Below, piece by piece: positions 14,920 to 23,167 of a stretch of 26,531 nt of DNA. The translations under genes were made by a program, and so were the position numbers. The notes beneath the pieces are model-generated. The model was not told where the DNA came from, ran no database searches, and worked only from the letters and a program-made list of their open reading frames with translations. How positions within the stretch are numbered: the stretch's first letter is position 1; every line of letters begins with the position of its first letter. Origin of the DNA: SAR324 cluster bacterium (GTDB lineage: Bacteria > SAR324 > XYD2-FULL-50-16); NCBI GenBank assembly GCA_002401295.1, contig NVSR01000002.1:1-26531 (forward strand), written 5' to 3'.

Positions 14920-16305
14920 ATGAACACAGAGAATAGTTTCCGAGATTCCGTTGCTACTATCGATCAATCTGGGAAACGAATTTTACTCCATCCCAAGCAA
15001 CCGAAAGGGAAATTCTACAAAGCGAGAACCATTGTGAGTATTGTTTGGCTCCTCACTTTTTTTGCTATTCCCTTTGTCAAGATTGGTGGCTATCCATTGC
15101 TCTTACTGGATGTGAGTCACCGTAAGTTTATTATCCTAGGCCAAGTTTTCTGGCCCCAAGATTTTTATCTCTTTGCCTTATTCACTATCTCCCTCATCTT
15201 ATTTCTAATTCTCTTTACGGTTGTCTACGGGAGGATCTTTTGTGGCTGGGTTTGCCCTCAAACGATCTTTATGGAGATGGTTTTCCGCAAAATAGAGTAT
15301 TGGATTGAAGGAACTGCTGCTCAACAAAAAGCTCTAAATAATGCTCCGTTGAGTGCCTCCAAAGTCAGCAAAAAGTTCTTCAAACATTTGATTTTTCTAG
15401 GGCTTTCCATTATTTTTGTTCACGTATTTTTGCTGTATTTCATAGAGCCTGCCAGGCTTTGGGAAATTGTCACCAACCCTCCCACAGAAAACCTACAGGG
15501 CTTCCTGTTTGCAAATGGAACGACCTTACTATTTTATGGAGTTTATGCTCGTTTCAGGGAGCAAATGTGTACCTTGGTCTGTCCATACGGACGACTGCAA
15601 GGCGTCCTTTTGGATGAACGCTCAATCGTTGTCTCTTATGATTTTAAACGAGGTGAGCCTAAAGGCAAGATCTCTAAAAAGCAAACAGTTCCCTTAGGAG
15701 ACTGTGTCGACTGCTACCAATGTGTCAGGGTCTGTCCGACTGGAATTGATATTCGTAACGGGACTCAGTTAGAATGTGTCAACTGTACGGCTTGTATCGA
15801 TGCCTGTGACGCAGTGATGAAGAAGGTCAATCGCCCGCTGGGATTGATTCGTTTTGCCTCTCATCAGGAGATTGACAAGAAGGAAAAATTTCGATTCACT
15901 CCCAGAATGCTAGGTTATACGGCTGTGTTAACTATTCTCATCGTTGTTTTGGGCCTTTCCATCACCAACCGTACGTCTGTTGAAACTAGCATTCTGCGGG
16001 TACCTGGTGTGCTCTATCGAGTACTGAATGACGGACAGGTCAATAATCTTTATAACTACAAAATCGTTAACAAAACCCATGACCAGCTGAAGATCACTTT
16101 AAAGCTGAAGAGCCCACAGGGCAGCATCCAGATGATCGGGGTCAATCAAGTAGTCAAACCGGAGAGTTTGACGGAAGGCACATTTTTTATCAAAATCCCA
16201 TTGATCAAACGAACTTCCAACAAAATTCCCATTGAAATTGAAATTTATTCAGAGGGAACTTTAATCGAAGTCGTGAAGACCAACTTTATCGGTCCTGAAC
16301 AGTAG
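14920..16305 (+). CDS. ccoG: Cytochrome c oxidase accessory protein CcoG, Fe-S
   Basis: 461 residues. N-terminal and central membrane helices (about 38-55, 83-103, 155-175, 195-210) carry paired cysteines CGWVC (108-112) and CTLVC (217-221). A double-cluster ferredoxin domain follows: Cys262, 265, 268, 272 and Cys286, 289, 292, 296. One more helix (about 330-350) leads to a C-terminal immunoglobulin-like domain (about 355-461). CcoG is described as a cupric reductase supplying Cu(I) for cbb3 assembly. No Shine-Dalgarno is evident before the ATG. It starts 285 bp after ccoP, across the structured spacer, and is followed by ccoH after 38 bp. Confidence 0.95.
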   Translation: MNTENSFRDSVATIDQSGKRILLHPKQPKGKFYKARTIVSIVWLLTFFAIPFVKIGGYPLLLLDVSHRKFIILGQVFWPQDFYLFALFTISLILFLILFTVVYGRIFCGWVCPQTIFMEMVFRKIEYWIEGTAAQQKALNNAPLSASKVSKKFFKHLIFLGLSIIFVHVFLLYFIEPARLWEIVTNPPTENLQGFLFANGTTLLFYGVYARFREQMCTLVCPYGRLQGVLLDERSIVVSYDFKRGEPKGKISKKQTVPLGDCVDCYQCVRVCPTGIDIRNGTQLECVNCTACIDACDAVMKKVNRPLGLIRFASHQEIDKKEKFRFTPRMLGYTAVLTILIVVLGLSITNRTSVETSILRVPGVLYRVLNDGQVNNLYNYKIVNKTHDQLKITLKLKSPQGSIQMIGVNQVVKPESLTEGTFFIKIPLIKRTSNKIPIEIEIYSEGTLIEVVKTNFIGPEQ

Positions 16306-16343
16306 GTGGCAGACTTTATTCCCAAACATAATTGGAGAAAAAG

Positions 16344-16799
16344 ATGAAAAAAGTAGAACCTTGGCCTCTGGGTATCTTTATCGTATACCTACTCTTTGCT
16401 TCTCTGTTGCTAGGCAAGTTAGTGCTCAGTCAACAGGATGATGTAGAGCTGGTATCCTCTGATTATTATGAGAGGGGGGTGGAATATCAAGCACAGATTG
16501 AACGTATTAAGCGTTCAAAGGCCCTCACCGAAAGCATCAGTATTTCTGCCTTTATGGGACAGAAACAGATAAAAGTCATCCTACCGGAGACGTTTAAGGT
16601 CCAAGGGGTTACGGGAAGCATCAACTTTTTTCGCCCCTCCAATGGTAAGTTGGACTTTTCTTTACCTCTTGTGACGAATCAAGAAGGGGTTCAGGTCATC
16701 CCAACAGGCGGGATTCAAACTGGTTTTTGGAGGATTCGCATCCGTTGGACGATGAAGGGCTTGGAATACTACCAAGAAGAAGCCATCAACCTTTCCTGA
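16344..16799 (+). CDS. ccoH: cbb3 oxidase assembly protein CcoH/FixH
   Basis: 151 residues from the ATG at 16344, supported by GGAGA 5-6 nt upstream; an in-frame TTG 12 bp earlier is an unlikely start. MKKVEPWPLGIFIVYLLF begins one N-terminal transmembrane helix (about 8-27). The FixH signature VELVSSDYYERGVEYQ follows, then a periplasmic beta-rich domain. FixH/CcoH stays associated with the oxidase during assembly. It lies between ccoG and a TauE/SafE-like gene, the usual FixGH order. Confidence 0.92.
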   Translation: MKKVEPWPLGIFIVYLLFASLLLGKLVLSQQDDVELVSSDYYERGVEYQAQIERIKRSKALTESISISAFMGQKQIKVILPETFKVQGVTGSINFFRPSNGKLDFSLPLVTNQEGVQVIPTGGIQTGFWRIRIRWTMKGLEYYQEEAINLS

Positions 16800-16804
16800 T
16801 CTCT

Positions 16805-17482
16805 TTGCCAACCTCAGTCCTCTCTGTTCCTGTGGAAGCTTATTTCCTTCTAGTCCCCCTTTTAGCGGGGGCATCGGGCCTACTCCACTGCTTAGGCATG
16901 TGCGGTCCTTTTGTTGCCGGTTATGCGACGACGGGTAATTCCCATTCCCATGCCTCACTTCATTTCGGATATAATTCCGGTCGTTTGATCGCTTATACGA
17001 CTCTGGGAGCTCTTTTTGGTTTTCTGGGGAAAATAGTTGATCTGTCAGGAGAATTAGCCAGCATTCACGCTGGAGCCGCTTTTTTAGGTGGGGGAATTAT
17101 GATCCTCTACGGACTCAATAATTTAGGGGCATTGAAGTGGTTACCTTGGCAATTCAAAGGGTTCAAGCTCAAGTTTCACCATAGTATTGTTAGAAATGCT
17201 CTGACCAAGCCCAGTATTTTTAGTACTTTTCTACTTGGTTTATCTACGGCACTACTGCCATGTCATTTACTTTTGCCCATGGAAGCCATGGCAGCCGGCT
17301 CAGGAAGCCCTTTGAAAGGAGCAGCGATTCTCTTTACCTTCGGCTTAGGAACGCTGCCTGCGATGACGATTTATGGGATTATTGCCGGAACCCTCAAGCG
17401 TGAATTGCAGAAGAGACTTTCACTGATGACTTCACTCTTTATGATTGGGTCCGGTATTGTCATGATTTTTTATCGATGGTAG
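16805..17482 (+). CDS. TauE/SafE-like membrane protein linked to cbb3 oxidase
   Basis: About 225 residues, with about six hydrophobic segments. The first carries AGASGLLHCLGMCGPFVAG, whose HC-x3-C motif is typical of the DsbD-like/TauE-SafE family often placed at the end of cco clusters; STALLPCHLLLP in a later helix adds a second Cys-His pair. A role in metal or thiol transport for oxidase maturation is inferred, not shown. The start is uncertain: there is no ATG before the first helix. TTG at 16805, 5 bp after the ccoH stop, GTG at 16832, or a TTG at 16727 overlapping ccoH are the options, none with a good ribosome-binding site. Confidence 0.8.
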   Translation: MPTSVLSVPVEAYFLLVPLLAGASGLLHCLGMCGPFVAGYATTGNSHSHASLHFGYNSGRLIAYTTLGALFGFLGKIVDLSGELASIHAGAAFLGGGIMILYGLNNLGALKWLPWQFKGFKLKFHHSIVRNALTKPSIFSTFLLGLSTALLPCHLLLPMEAMAAGSGSPLKGAAILFTFGLGTLPAMTIYGIIAGTLKRELQKRLSLMTSLFMIGSGIVMIFYRW

Positions 17483-17587
17483 GTAAGAGCTAAAAATCAT
17501 AGCACCGCCTGCTAGGTTCACAGCTGTGACAGGGCCTATCACAGCTTCACTTGCCTCAGAGTCAGTTACACTCCTCCAAAAAATTTA

Positions 17588-19219
17588 CTATAATTTCCGG
17601 TATTTTAATGCCTGAATGATACGATTTCCTGATTCTGAATTCCCCAAGTTTTTTAAGTTTTTCAGAAAAATCCGCAGGAAAACAGATAAAACAGCCAGCA
17701 AAAGCCCTCCAATGATTGCGATCACAATGAACTTCTTTGACACTTTCTGAACTTTTAAATCCTCTATACTTGGTTTCACCAAACTTTCCGGTGCATTATC
17801 TTTTTTAGGAAACCCGAATTTAAAACCTTTCTCGAAACTATCTAGAGTAGGCTGTTGAATCACCTTAAATGGAGTAAAATAGCGATGATCAACCAAGTAG
17901 TATTTGGTGCGATTGATGATATCCTGTGACTCTAATCTCTTGATTGCTGAGTAATACCCTTCCAATGCCACTATTTTGCTTTTTTCAGTCACCTTTTGTT
18001 CTTTCGAGTTACTAGTGTCGTCATCGGAAACTGAACTGCCAATAGTTTTACGCTGGTCCATGAGGATCCAGACGTTGACTCCTGCCTCAGTAAGACTCAC
18101 AGAAACAGACAGAGCTTCCTCAAGTTTGCGAGACAGATGGTCCAAGCGTAAACTTATTTGGTCTAAATCTGTCTTCATTTTCCCTTGCAGTATTGAAGCG
18201 CTAGTTAGCTCCTCATCTAATTGAGACATTTTAAGTTTTCGCTCGTTGCTATCAATATTAGCCTCGGATTCCTCTATGCGAAGCAAAGCCTGAATACGCC
18301 CCACTAACAAACTGGCCTGGAACGTTTCCTCCTGAACCCTTTGCCAGACTTGGATCATTTCCGTTAACTTTGTTTGAATATTAAAGGTTTCACCGGGAAG
18401 CCTCTTCATTTCTAATTTCAAGGAAGGAGGAATCAATAGACTATCTTTTCCTGTAAGAGATAGTCTTACTGCCATTTTTCTATTTTTACCGTTACGAATA
18501 AAATATCTCTCTTCATTCATCTGGAAATAGGTCCCCTCTGCAACTTGAGCTAGCTCGATTCCATCGATTTTTTGAATCTTTGCAAGCATCGAAGCATGTA
18601 AAACTTTTTTTGTTCTCTCAGTACTACGAATTTTCCGGGAATAGAGTTCTAATGTCTTCTCTCGATACTGATCCGACAGATATTGGTCCAGTGCTGCAAG
18701 AGCATTCATTGTCTGCTGAGGATCTTCTGTGGAGACACGTAATTTAGTACCTCTTGTACAATATTCACAGCTTAAAAATTGTAGTTTTTCCCCATTCTTG
18801 AATATGCTTAGTAAACTCTGCCAAGTCGTTAATTGGGAAATACCCCAGTATTTTTTATAGATACCTGCCGCCCCAGTTACTTCGCCGGGAGTCATTAAAT
18901 CTGTAGGATAAAAAGACTCTGCCTGACTCCTGGCTGTAGCTGTAGGCAGAATTTCCCACTGTTCAGTCAGCTCCTGATATTGATACTCCAGACTATTTAA
19001 ATATTGAACCTGCCCAAAATACTGCAATGCGCCCCAAGCGCTACCCAGGAAAAGAATCAGTACCAGTAGAATCTGGACCTTATATTTGACCAGAGGGAGA
19101 AAGATATTGAGTAGATCAATTTCATCTTCTTCAACCGAAGGCATTACATAAGCAACCAATTGCTGCTGTGATACGCTACTATCATCTGATACTACTTTGT
19201 TATGTTTTAGTGCCTTCAT
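17588..19219 (-). CDS. Wzz-like polysaccharide co-polymerase (chain-length determinant)
   Basis: 543 residues with the two-helix topology of Wzz proteins: cytoplasmic N-terminus, helix at about 47-65 after EIDLLNIFLPLVKYK, a long mostly helical periplasmic region, and a second helix at about 495-519 just before the C-terminus. VIQQPTLDSFEKG, about 50 residues before the second helix, is where Wzz proteins carry a Pro-rich motif. Such proteins set the length of O-antigen or other exported glycans. There is no C-terminal kinase domain. GGGAG lies 4-5 nt before the ATG. It stands alone, convergent with the cbb3 cluster, without glycosyltransferases or Wzy/Wzx nearby. The family call rests on topology and short motifs. 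Confidence 0.65.
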   Translation of the reverse strand: MKALKHNKVVSDDSSVSQQQLVAYVMPSVEEDEIDLLNIFLPLVKYKVQILLVLILFLGSAWGALQYFGQVQYLNSLEYQYQELTEQWEILPTATARSQAESFYPTDLMTPGEVTGAAGIYKKYWGISQLTTWQSLLSIFKNGEKLQFLSCEYCTRGTKLRVSTEDPQQTMNALAALDQYLSDQYREKTLELYSRKIRSTERTKKVLHASMLAKIQKIDGIELAQVAEGTYFQMNEERYFIRNGKNRKMAVRLSLTGKDSLLIPPSLKLEMKRLPGETFNIQTKLTEMIQVWQRVQEETFQASLLVGRIQALLRIEESEANIDSNERKLKMSQLDEELTSASILQGKMKTDLDQISLRLDHLSRKLEEALSVSVSLTEAGVNVWILMDQRKTIGSSVSDDDTSNSKEQKVTEKSKIVALEGYYSAIKRLESQDIINRTKYYLVDHRYFTPFKVIQQPTLDSFEKGFKFGFPKKDNAPESLVKPSIEDLKVQKVSKKFIVIAIIGGLLLAVLSVFLRIFLKNLKNLGNSESGNRIIQALKYRKL

Positions 19220-19525
19220 AATCTCCCAGGAAATAGGCTATCCCTATTTTTTTTATACATAATTACAGATACTTTTTTTCTGCCTTCCCCGACTGAAACA
19301 GAGGCCCCCTACTCATGTTGCCCTTTAATCAGTAGGTCTGCAGATACTTTCATTTTTTATAAACGTTTTTTCTCTAGACTCAAGGTGGGAAAGAGGAGGA
19401 CTCTTACCTCCCAATCAACTCTTAATATCTTAAGCGGATAGTATGGAGAGAGTTGTGCACAAGAGCAAGGGAAGAATCAGCGATAAAGCTAAAGGAAATG
19501 CGATCAGGGCTTGGGTGGTGGGGCT
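19220..19525. other. Spacer between rplI terminator and wzz-like gene
   Basis: About 300 bp with no credible gene. It contains T-rich tracts and a short direct repeat, CAGATACTTT, at about 19267 and 19340. A minus-strand promoter for the Wzz-like gene is expected here, but I could not identify a convincing -35/-10 pair. Confidence 0.4.
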
Positions 19526-19573
19526 GAAAATAAAAAGGCCAAAACAACAGAATCTTCCATTATTTTGGCCTTT
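19526..19573 (-). terminator. Intrinsic terminator of the rplY-rplI gene block
   Basis: On the minus strand AAAGGCCAAAA pairs perfectly with TTTTGGCCTTT (11 bp, 18-nt loop), followed by TTTTTATTTTC. It begins 9 bp after the rplI stop, so it ends the ribosomal-protein transcript. Confidence 0.9.
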
Positions 19574-19581
19574 CAGTGTAC

Positions 19582-20079
19582 TTATTCTTCTTCAGCTACT
19601 TCTTCAGAAGCTTCGACTTCAGGCTCTTCTTCAAGAGCTTCTGCAGTCACTTTGATTTCCAGATTTGCTGAAACTTCAGTGTGCAATTTCACTAGCAAAT
19701 TATGGCTTCCCAAAGTTTTGAGGGGAGCAGCTAGGTGCAGTCTTTTCCGCTCGATTTCAATCCCTTGAGCCGTTAAAGCATCATGGATATGTTTCAGAGT
19801 TACGGAACCGAAGAGCTTTCCGCTCTCACCTGATTTCATGGTGAATACAATTTCCGTATTCTCCAGTTGCTCAGCCATCACTGTAGCTTTCGAGATCGCG
19901 TCAGCACGTTCTTTAGCCAAGAGCTGTCTTTGATGTTCAACCTGCTTTTTATTATCCCTGGTGAGAAAAACAGCATAGCCTTGAGGAATCAAGAAATTCC
20001 TTGCATAGCCTCGCTTCACTTCTACTTCATCCCCTAAGGACCCAAGCTTTGCAACATCTTGCTTTAAAATTACTTTCAT
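19582..20079 (-). CDS. rplI: 50S ribosomal protein bL9
   Basis: 165 residues. The N-terminal rRNA-binding domain starts MKVILKQDVAKLGSLGDEVEVKRGYARNF, giving the bL9 signature with GYARNFLIP. A long helix (about 45-75) and the C-terminal domain follow (GKLFGSVT). The last 18 or so residues are an acidic extension (EEEPEVEASEEVAEEE) that makes it longer than the usual 148-150. AAGGA lies 7 nt before the ATG. It is the last gene of rpsF-rpsR-rplI and is followed by an intrinsic terminator. Confidence 0.96.
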   Translation of the reverse strand: MKVILKQDVAKLGSLGDEVEVKRGYARNFLIPQGYAVFLTRDNKKQVEHQRQLLAKERADAISKATVMAEQLENTEIVFTMKSGESGKLFGSVTLKHIHDALTAQGIEIERKRLHLAAPLKTLGSHNLLVKLHTEVSANLEIKVTAEALEEEPEVEASEEVAEEE

Positions 20080-20114
20080 CTTAATTTCCTTCGTTGCATG
20101 AGCAGAAAACTATT

Positions 20115-20378
20115 CTACTCGTTTGATTCTTGAGGCATATAACCTTCTGAAAAAGAGAGCAGAGCAATGTTTCGCGCACGTTTGATCGCACCAGTGATTC
20201 TCTTTTGAGAGCGAGAGCTCAGCCCGGAAATCCGACGAGGAATGATCTTACCCTTTTCAGTGATAAACAACTTCAGCAACTCAATGTCTTTGTAATCCAC
20301 TTCTTCAACACCAGCCTGCCTAACAGGACAAGCACGTCTTTGAGGTCTGTCTGCTTGCTTTCGTTTTTTCTTAGCCAT
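20115..20378 (-). CDS. rpsR: 30S ribosomal protein bS18
   Basis: 87 residues. The C-terminal core has the family signature YKDIELLKLFITEKGKIIPR followed by SGLSSRSQKRITGAIKRARNIALL; the N-terminus is basic, with one cysteine (RRACPVR). It pairs with bS6 on the 30S platform. The ATG directly abuts the rpsF stop and its GGAG site lies inside the end of rpsF, so the partners are translationally coupled. rplI follows after 35 bp. Confidence 0.96.
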   Translation of the reverse strand: MAKKKRKQADRPQRRACPVRQAGVEEVDYKDIELLKLFITEKGKIIPRRISGLSSRSQKRITGAIKRARNIALLSFSEGYMPQESNE

Positions 20379-20756
20379 TTACGCTCCTATCACTTCTGAA
20401 ACCAGGTTAGCTGTTTTTTGAGGGTCTGCTTTCAGAGCCTCAAAGTTTTGATAAGCTGTTTCCAAGTCATCTACACTGACAACGAAAAATTTCAACATTT
20501 TTTCGTCATAACCGACTTGACGTTTCAGCTCTTCGAGCAACTCACCATGGCCTTCAACGTAAAGCAGGTGGTAAATTCCATTTCTTTCTTTCTCAACTTC
20601 ATAAGCCAATCGTCGTCGCCCCCAGGAGCTTTCAAATTGGACAGTGCATTCGGCATCAGTGATGATTTTCTTAAACTTATCGAAAACCACCTGACCTTCT
20701 TCGTCGGTCTGGTTTGCACTGGCTACCATAATTATCTCATAATTACGCATTACCAT
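20379..20756 (-). CDS. rpsF: 30S ribosomal protein bS6
   Basis: 125 residues from the ATG at 20756. Three in-frame ATGs lie close together (20765, 20756, 20750). AAAGGA sits 8 nt before the middle one and abuts the first, so the middle is favoured. The family pattern is clear: MRNYEIIMV, WGRRRLAYEVEKERNGIYHLLYVEG, then YDEKMLKFFVV. bS6 forms a dimer with bS18, encoded next. No ssb gene lies between them, unlike in several Gram-positive operons. Two hairpins precede the gene and may be an autoregulatory leader. Confidence 0.95.
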   Translation of the reverse strand: MVMRNYEIIMVASANQTDEEGQVVFDKFKKIITDAECTVQFESSWGRRRLAYEVEKERNGIYHLLYVEGHGELLEELKRQVGYDEKMLKFFVVSVDDLETAYQNFEALKADPQKTANLVSEVIGA

Positions 20757-20779
20757 AACGTACATCCTTTCGAGTTATA

Positions 20780-20820
20780 GCCTGTTCTCAGGCAAGGAGT
20801 GGGGGAGCATCACTCCCCCA
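20780..20820 (-). promoter_or_regulatory. Two hairpins in the rpsF leader
   Basis: On the minus strand TGGGGGAG/CTCCCCCA forms an 8-bp stem with a TGATG loop (20800-20820), and GCCTG/CAGGC a 5-bp stem with an AGAA loop (20780-20793). Both fall between ychF and the rpsF ribosome-binding site. No U-tract follows, so these are not obvious terminators. bS6:bS18 is known to bind leader structures of its own mRNA in many bacteria; I did not identify the conserved CCG element of that motif. Confidence 0.35.
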
Positions 20821-20835
20821 AAAAATACTCTATTA

Positions 20836-21927
20836 CTAAACATTAAAACGGAAATGCACTATATCGCCATCTTGTACGATATATTCTTTTCCTTCAGTTC
20901 TTAACTTTCCTGCAGTCTTGACCTCGTTTTCCGAACCATACTGCACCGCATCATCAAAATGATAGACTTCAGCTCGAATAAATCCTCGCTGAATATCAGA
21001 ATGAATCTTCCCGGCAGCTATCGGAGCCGGAGCTCCTTTCTCTACATTCCAAGCACGAACCTCTTTGGGACCGGCAGTGAAAAAGGTGATCTGATTCAAG
21101 AGTCGAAAGCCTTCTTGAATGATTTGATCCAATCCACTACTTGTGATGCCAAGGTCCTGCAAAAATTCCTGCTGATCTTCGGGATCCATTTCCGAGAGTT
21201 CAGCTTCCAATTTGCAACAGATTTTCACACAATTGACGCCTTCCTTCTTAGCATGATCCAAAACGCTTTGAACTAACTCGGAATTTTCATCCAAGTCACT
21301 CTCAGAGACATTCAAAACAAAAAAGAAGGGTTTTGCCGTAATCAAATTCAATTCATCCAGGAGAAGCTCATGATCTTCATGAATTTCCAGATCCCTAGCC
21401 ATCTTGCCATCACCGAGGTGAGTCACCAGTTCCTCATAAAAAGGGATAGTCGCTTGCAGCTTTTTATCCCCTTTCGATTGCCGCTTGGCTCGTTCCAGCT
21501 TTCTTTCCGCTTGTTCCAAGTCCGCCAAGACCAATTCCGTATTAATCAGATCAATATCGGATAGAGGGTCAATTTTCCCCTCTACATGTACGACATTTTC
21601 GTCATCAAAGCATCGCACAATATGGGCGATCGCGTCGACTTGGCGAATATGCGTCAAAAATTGGTTGCCTAGGCCTTCACCTTTGGAGGCACCTTTCACC
21701 AGTCCGGCAATATCCGTCATCTGCAAGATATTCGGAATCACTTTGACGGAGTTAACGATCTCCTTCAACTGATCCAAACGGGGATCGGGGACTGCAACGA
21801 CACCCACATTCGGCTCAATCGTACAAAAAGGATAATTTGCCGCTTCCGCAGGAGCAGCAGTAATCGCTTTATAAAGTGTTGATTTGCCGATATTGGGCAG
21901 GCCTACAATGCCAACTTCTAAACCCAT
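20836..21927 (-). CDS. ychF: Redox-regulated ATPase YchF/Ola1
   Basis: 363 residues, typical length. The P-loop GLPNIGKST is at 9-17 and the G3 region DIAGLVKGASKGEGLGN at 72-88. The NKxD guanine-specificity motif of GTPases is replaced by NVSE at 206-209, the hallmark of this ATP-preferring Obg-related family. A coiled-coil insert is at about 130-170 and the C-terminal TGS domain at about 280-363. It binds ribosomes and has been linked to stress and redox control. It follows pth (37 bp gap) and precedes rpsF, a common bacterial arrangement. Confidence 0.96.
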   Translation of the reverse strand: MGLEVGIVGLPNIGKSTLYKAITAAPAEAANYPFCTIEPNVGVVAVPDPRLDQLKEIVNSVKVIPNILQMTDIAGLVKGASKGEGLGNQFLTHIRQVDAIAHIVRCFDDENVVHVEGKIDPLSDIDLINTELVLADLEQAERKLERAKRQSKGDKKLQATIPFYEELVTHLGDGKMARDLEIHEDHELLLDELNLITAKPFFFVLNVSESDLDENSELVQSVLDHAKKEGVNCVKICCKLEAELSEMDPEDQQEFLQDLGITSSGLDQIIQEGFRLLNQITFFTAGPKEVRAWNVEKGAPAPIAAGKIHSDIQRGFIRAEVYHFDDAVQYGSENEVKTAGKLRTEGKEYIVQDGDIVHFRFNV

Positions 21928-21964
21928 ATAAAACTCTTTCCAAGTAAAGATTAAATAGCCGGCC

Positions 21965-22528
21965 TTAAGCTAGCTTTGCTTGCTGATGAATCTGAATCTC
22001 GAGTCCCTTCAGGAAAGCCAATTGGTATTCCGTAGTTTGTCGAATTGATTCTTCTACCAGTAATTGTACTTCCAGAGGAGGCTTGTTGAGAACATAACTG
22101 GCTACTTGTTTAACACCTTGCGGTCGGCCAATACCGATCTTAATGCGAGGGAACAAATTCCCACCACAGAGTTGAATAATATTCCTCAATCCATTATGTC
22201 CACCATGACCTCCTTTAGCACGATACCTTAAGGTACCAGCGGCCAAATCCAGGTCATCAGACAAAACCAGAACATCCTCCAAGTCTGCCTTGAAAAATTG
22301 TTTACAAGCCAGTACTGATTCTCCACTGACATTCATATATGTCTGCGGCTTCAACAGGATGAAAGACTCTCCCTGATAACGCCCTTGAGCTACTAATCCT
22401 TTAAACCTTTGGGTCCACTGTAGTGCCCCCAAAGTTTCGGCCAAACAATCAATAGCGGCAAAGCCCGCGTTATGGAGAGTACCTTCATATTTTTTCCCGG
22501 GATTCCCGAGGCCAACAATAATTTTCAT
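21965..22528 (-). CDS. pth: Peptidyl-tRNA hydrolase
   Basis: 187 residues. It frees tRNA from peptidyl-tRNA that drops off the ribosome. GLGNPGKKYEGTLHNAGF contains Asn9 and catalytic His19; Met65-Asn66 (TYMNVSG), Asp92 (LSDDLDL) and Asn112 (GGHGGHNGLRNI) match the known active-site positions with an offset of about one or two from E. coli Pth. The usual Arg before the catalytic His (TRHN) is Leu here (TLHN). It starts 12 bp after rplY, so they are co-transcribed. Confidence 0.96.
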   Translation of the reverse strand: MKIIVGLGNPGKKYEGTLHNAGFAAIDCLAETLGALQWTQRFKGLVAQGRYQGESFILLKPQTYMNVSGESVLACKQFFKADLEDVLVLSDDLDLAAGTLRYRAKGGHGGHNGLRNIIQLCGGNLFPRIKIGIGRPQGVKQVASYVLNKPPLEVQLLVEESIRQTTEYQLAFLKGLEIQIHQQAKLA

Positions 22529-22540
22529 TTTGCGGGAAAG

Positions 22541-23167
22541 TTACTCTGCTGCGGCTGCGGCTGCGGTTTCAGTTTCAGCTTCACCTTCAGCTGCTTCTTC
22601 TTCTTCGTCTGCTTTTCGACCGGTAATGGTCAAAATTGTAAAGTTCCGCTCACCAACAATAGGTGTTACTCCTTCTGGATAATCAATATCCAAAACATGG
22701 AAAGTATCACCAACGTCCATAGCTTCCGCGTCGATAGCAAAAGCCTGAGGAATCGCAGAAGCTTTACAGCGTACAGGCACTGTTCGGCGAATAACCTGCA
22801 TTACACCACCCTGCTTCACACCTTTACTATTAGTGGTAGGCTGAATTGGCACGTTTGCAGTCACTTCCGTAGTATCCAGGACTTCCATGAAGTCTACATG
22901 AAGCAAGCGGTTACCAAAATTACTCGCTTGGTAATCTTGAACAACCACTTGTTTGGTTTCTGTTTGTCCGTCCTTTTCGACAGTCAATTCCACCAGTTGC
23001 TTCACTCTACCCATGGATAGCAGGAAACGAACCCCTTGATCTTCTCTCATAGAGACCAGTTGTGGTTCTCCCTGACCATAGATGATTCCGGGAACTAAAC
23101 CTTTCGCGCGCAGCTTTCGATTAGAACCTTTTCCGGTATTTTCACGATTTTGAACCGTAAAATTCAT
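22541..23167 (-). CDS. rplY: 50S ribosomal protein bL25, long CTC form
   Basis: 208 residues from the ATG at 23167, chosen because AAGGTG precedes it and MNFTVQNRENTGKGSNRKLRA.. is the usual bL25 beginning; a start at 23230 would add 21 atypical residues. The N-terminal 5S rRNA-binding domain (about 1-93) is followed by the TL5/CTC domain. The tail (about 183-208) is rich in Glu and Ala and ends in a run of Ala. It heads the block rplY-pth-ychF-rpsF-rpsR-rplI. Confidence 0.95.
   Translation of the reverse strand: MNFTVQNRENTGKGSNRKLRAKGLVPGIIYGQGEPQLVSMREDQGVRFLLSMGRVKQLVELTVEKDGQTETKQVVVQDYQASNFGNRLLHVDFMEVLDTTEVTANVPIQPTTNSKGVKQGGVMQVIRRTVPVRCKASAIPQAFAIDAEAMDVGDTFHVLDIDYPEGVTPIVGERNFTILTITGRKADEEEEAAEGEAETETAAAAAAE

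Noticed and set aside
17523..17545. GCTGTGA/TCACAGC hairpin between the convergent TauE/SafE-like and Wzz-like genes
   Set aside because: Perfect 7-bp stem but no U-tract on either side in either direction, so I do not call a terminator.
19443..19655. 70-codon plus-strand frame overlapping the rplI terminator
   Set aside because: It runs through the terminator hairpin and the antisense of rplI; no ribosome-binding site or domain.
22472..23020. 182-codon plus-strand frame
   Set aside because: Antisense to rplY and pth; Phe/Cys/Ser-rich composition is typical of an antisense shadow.
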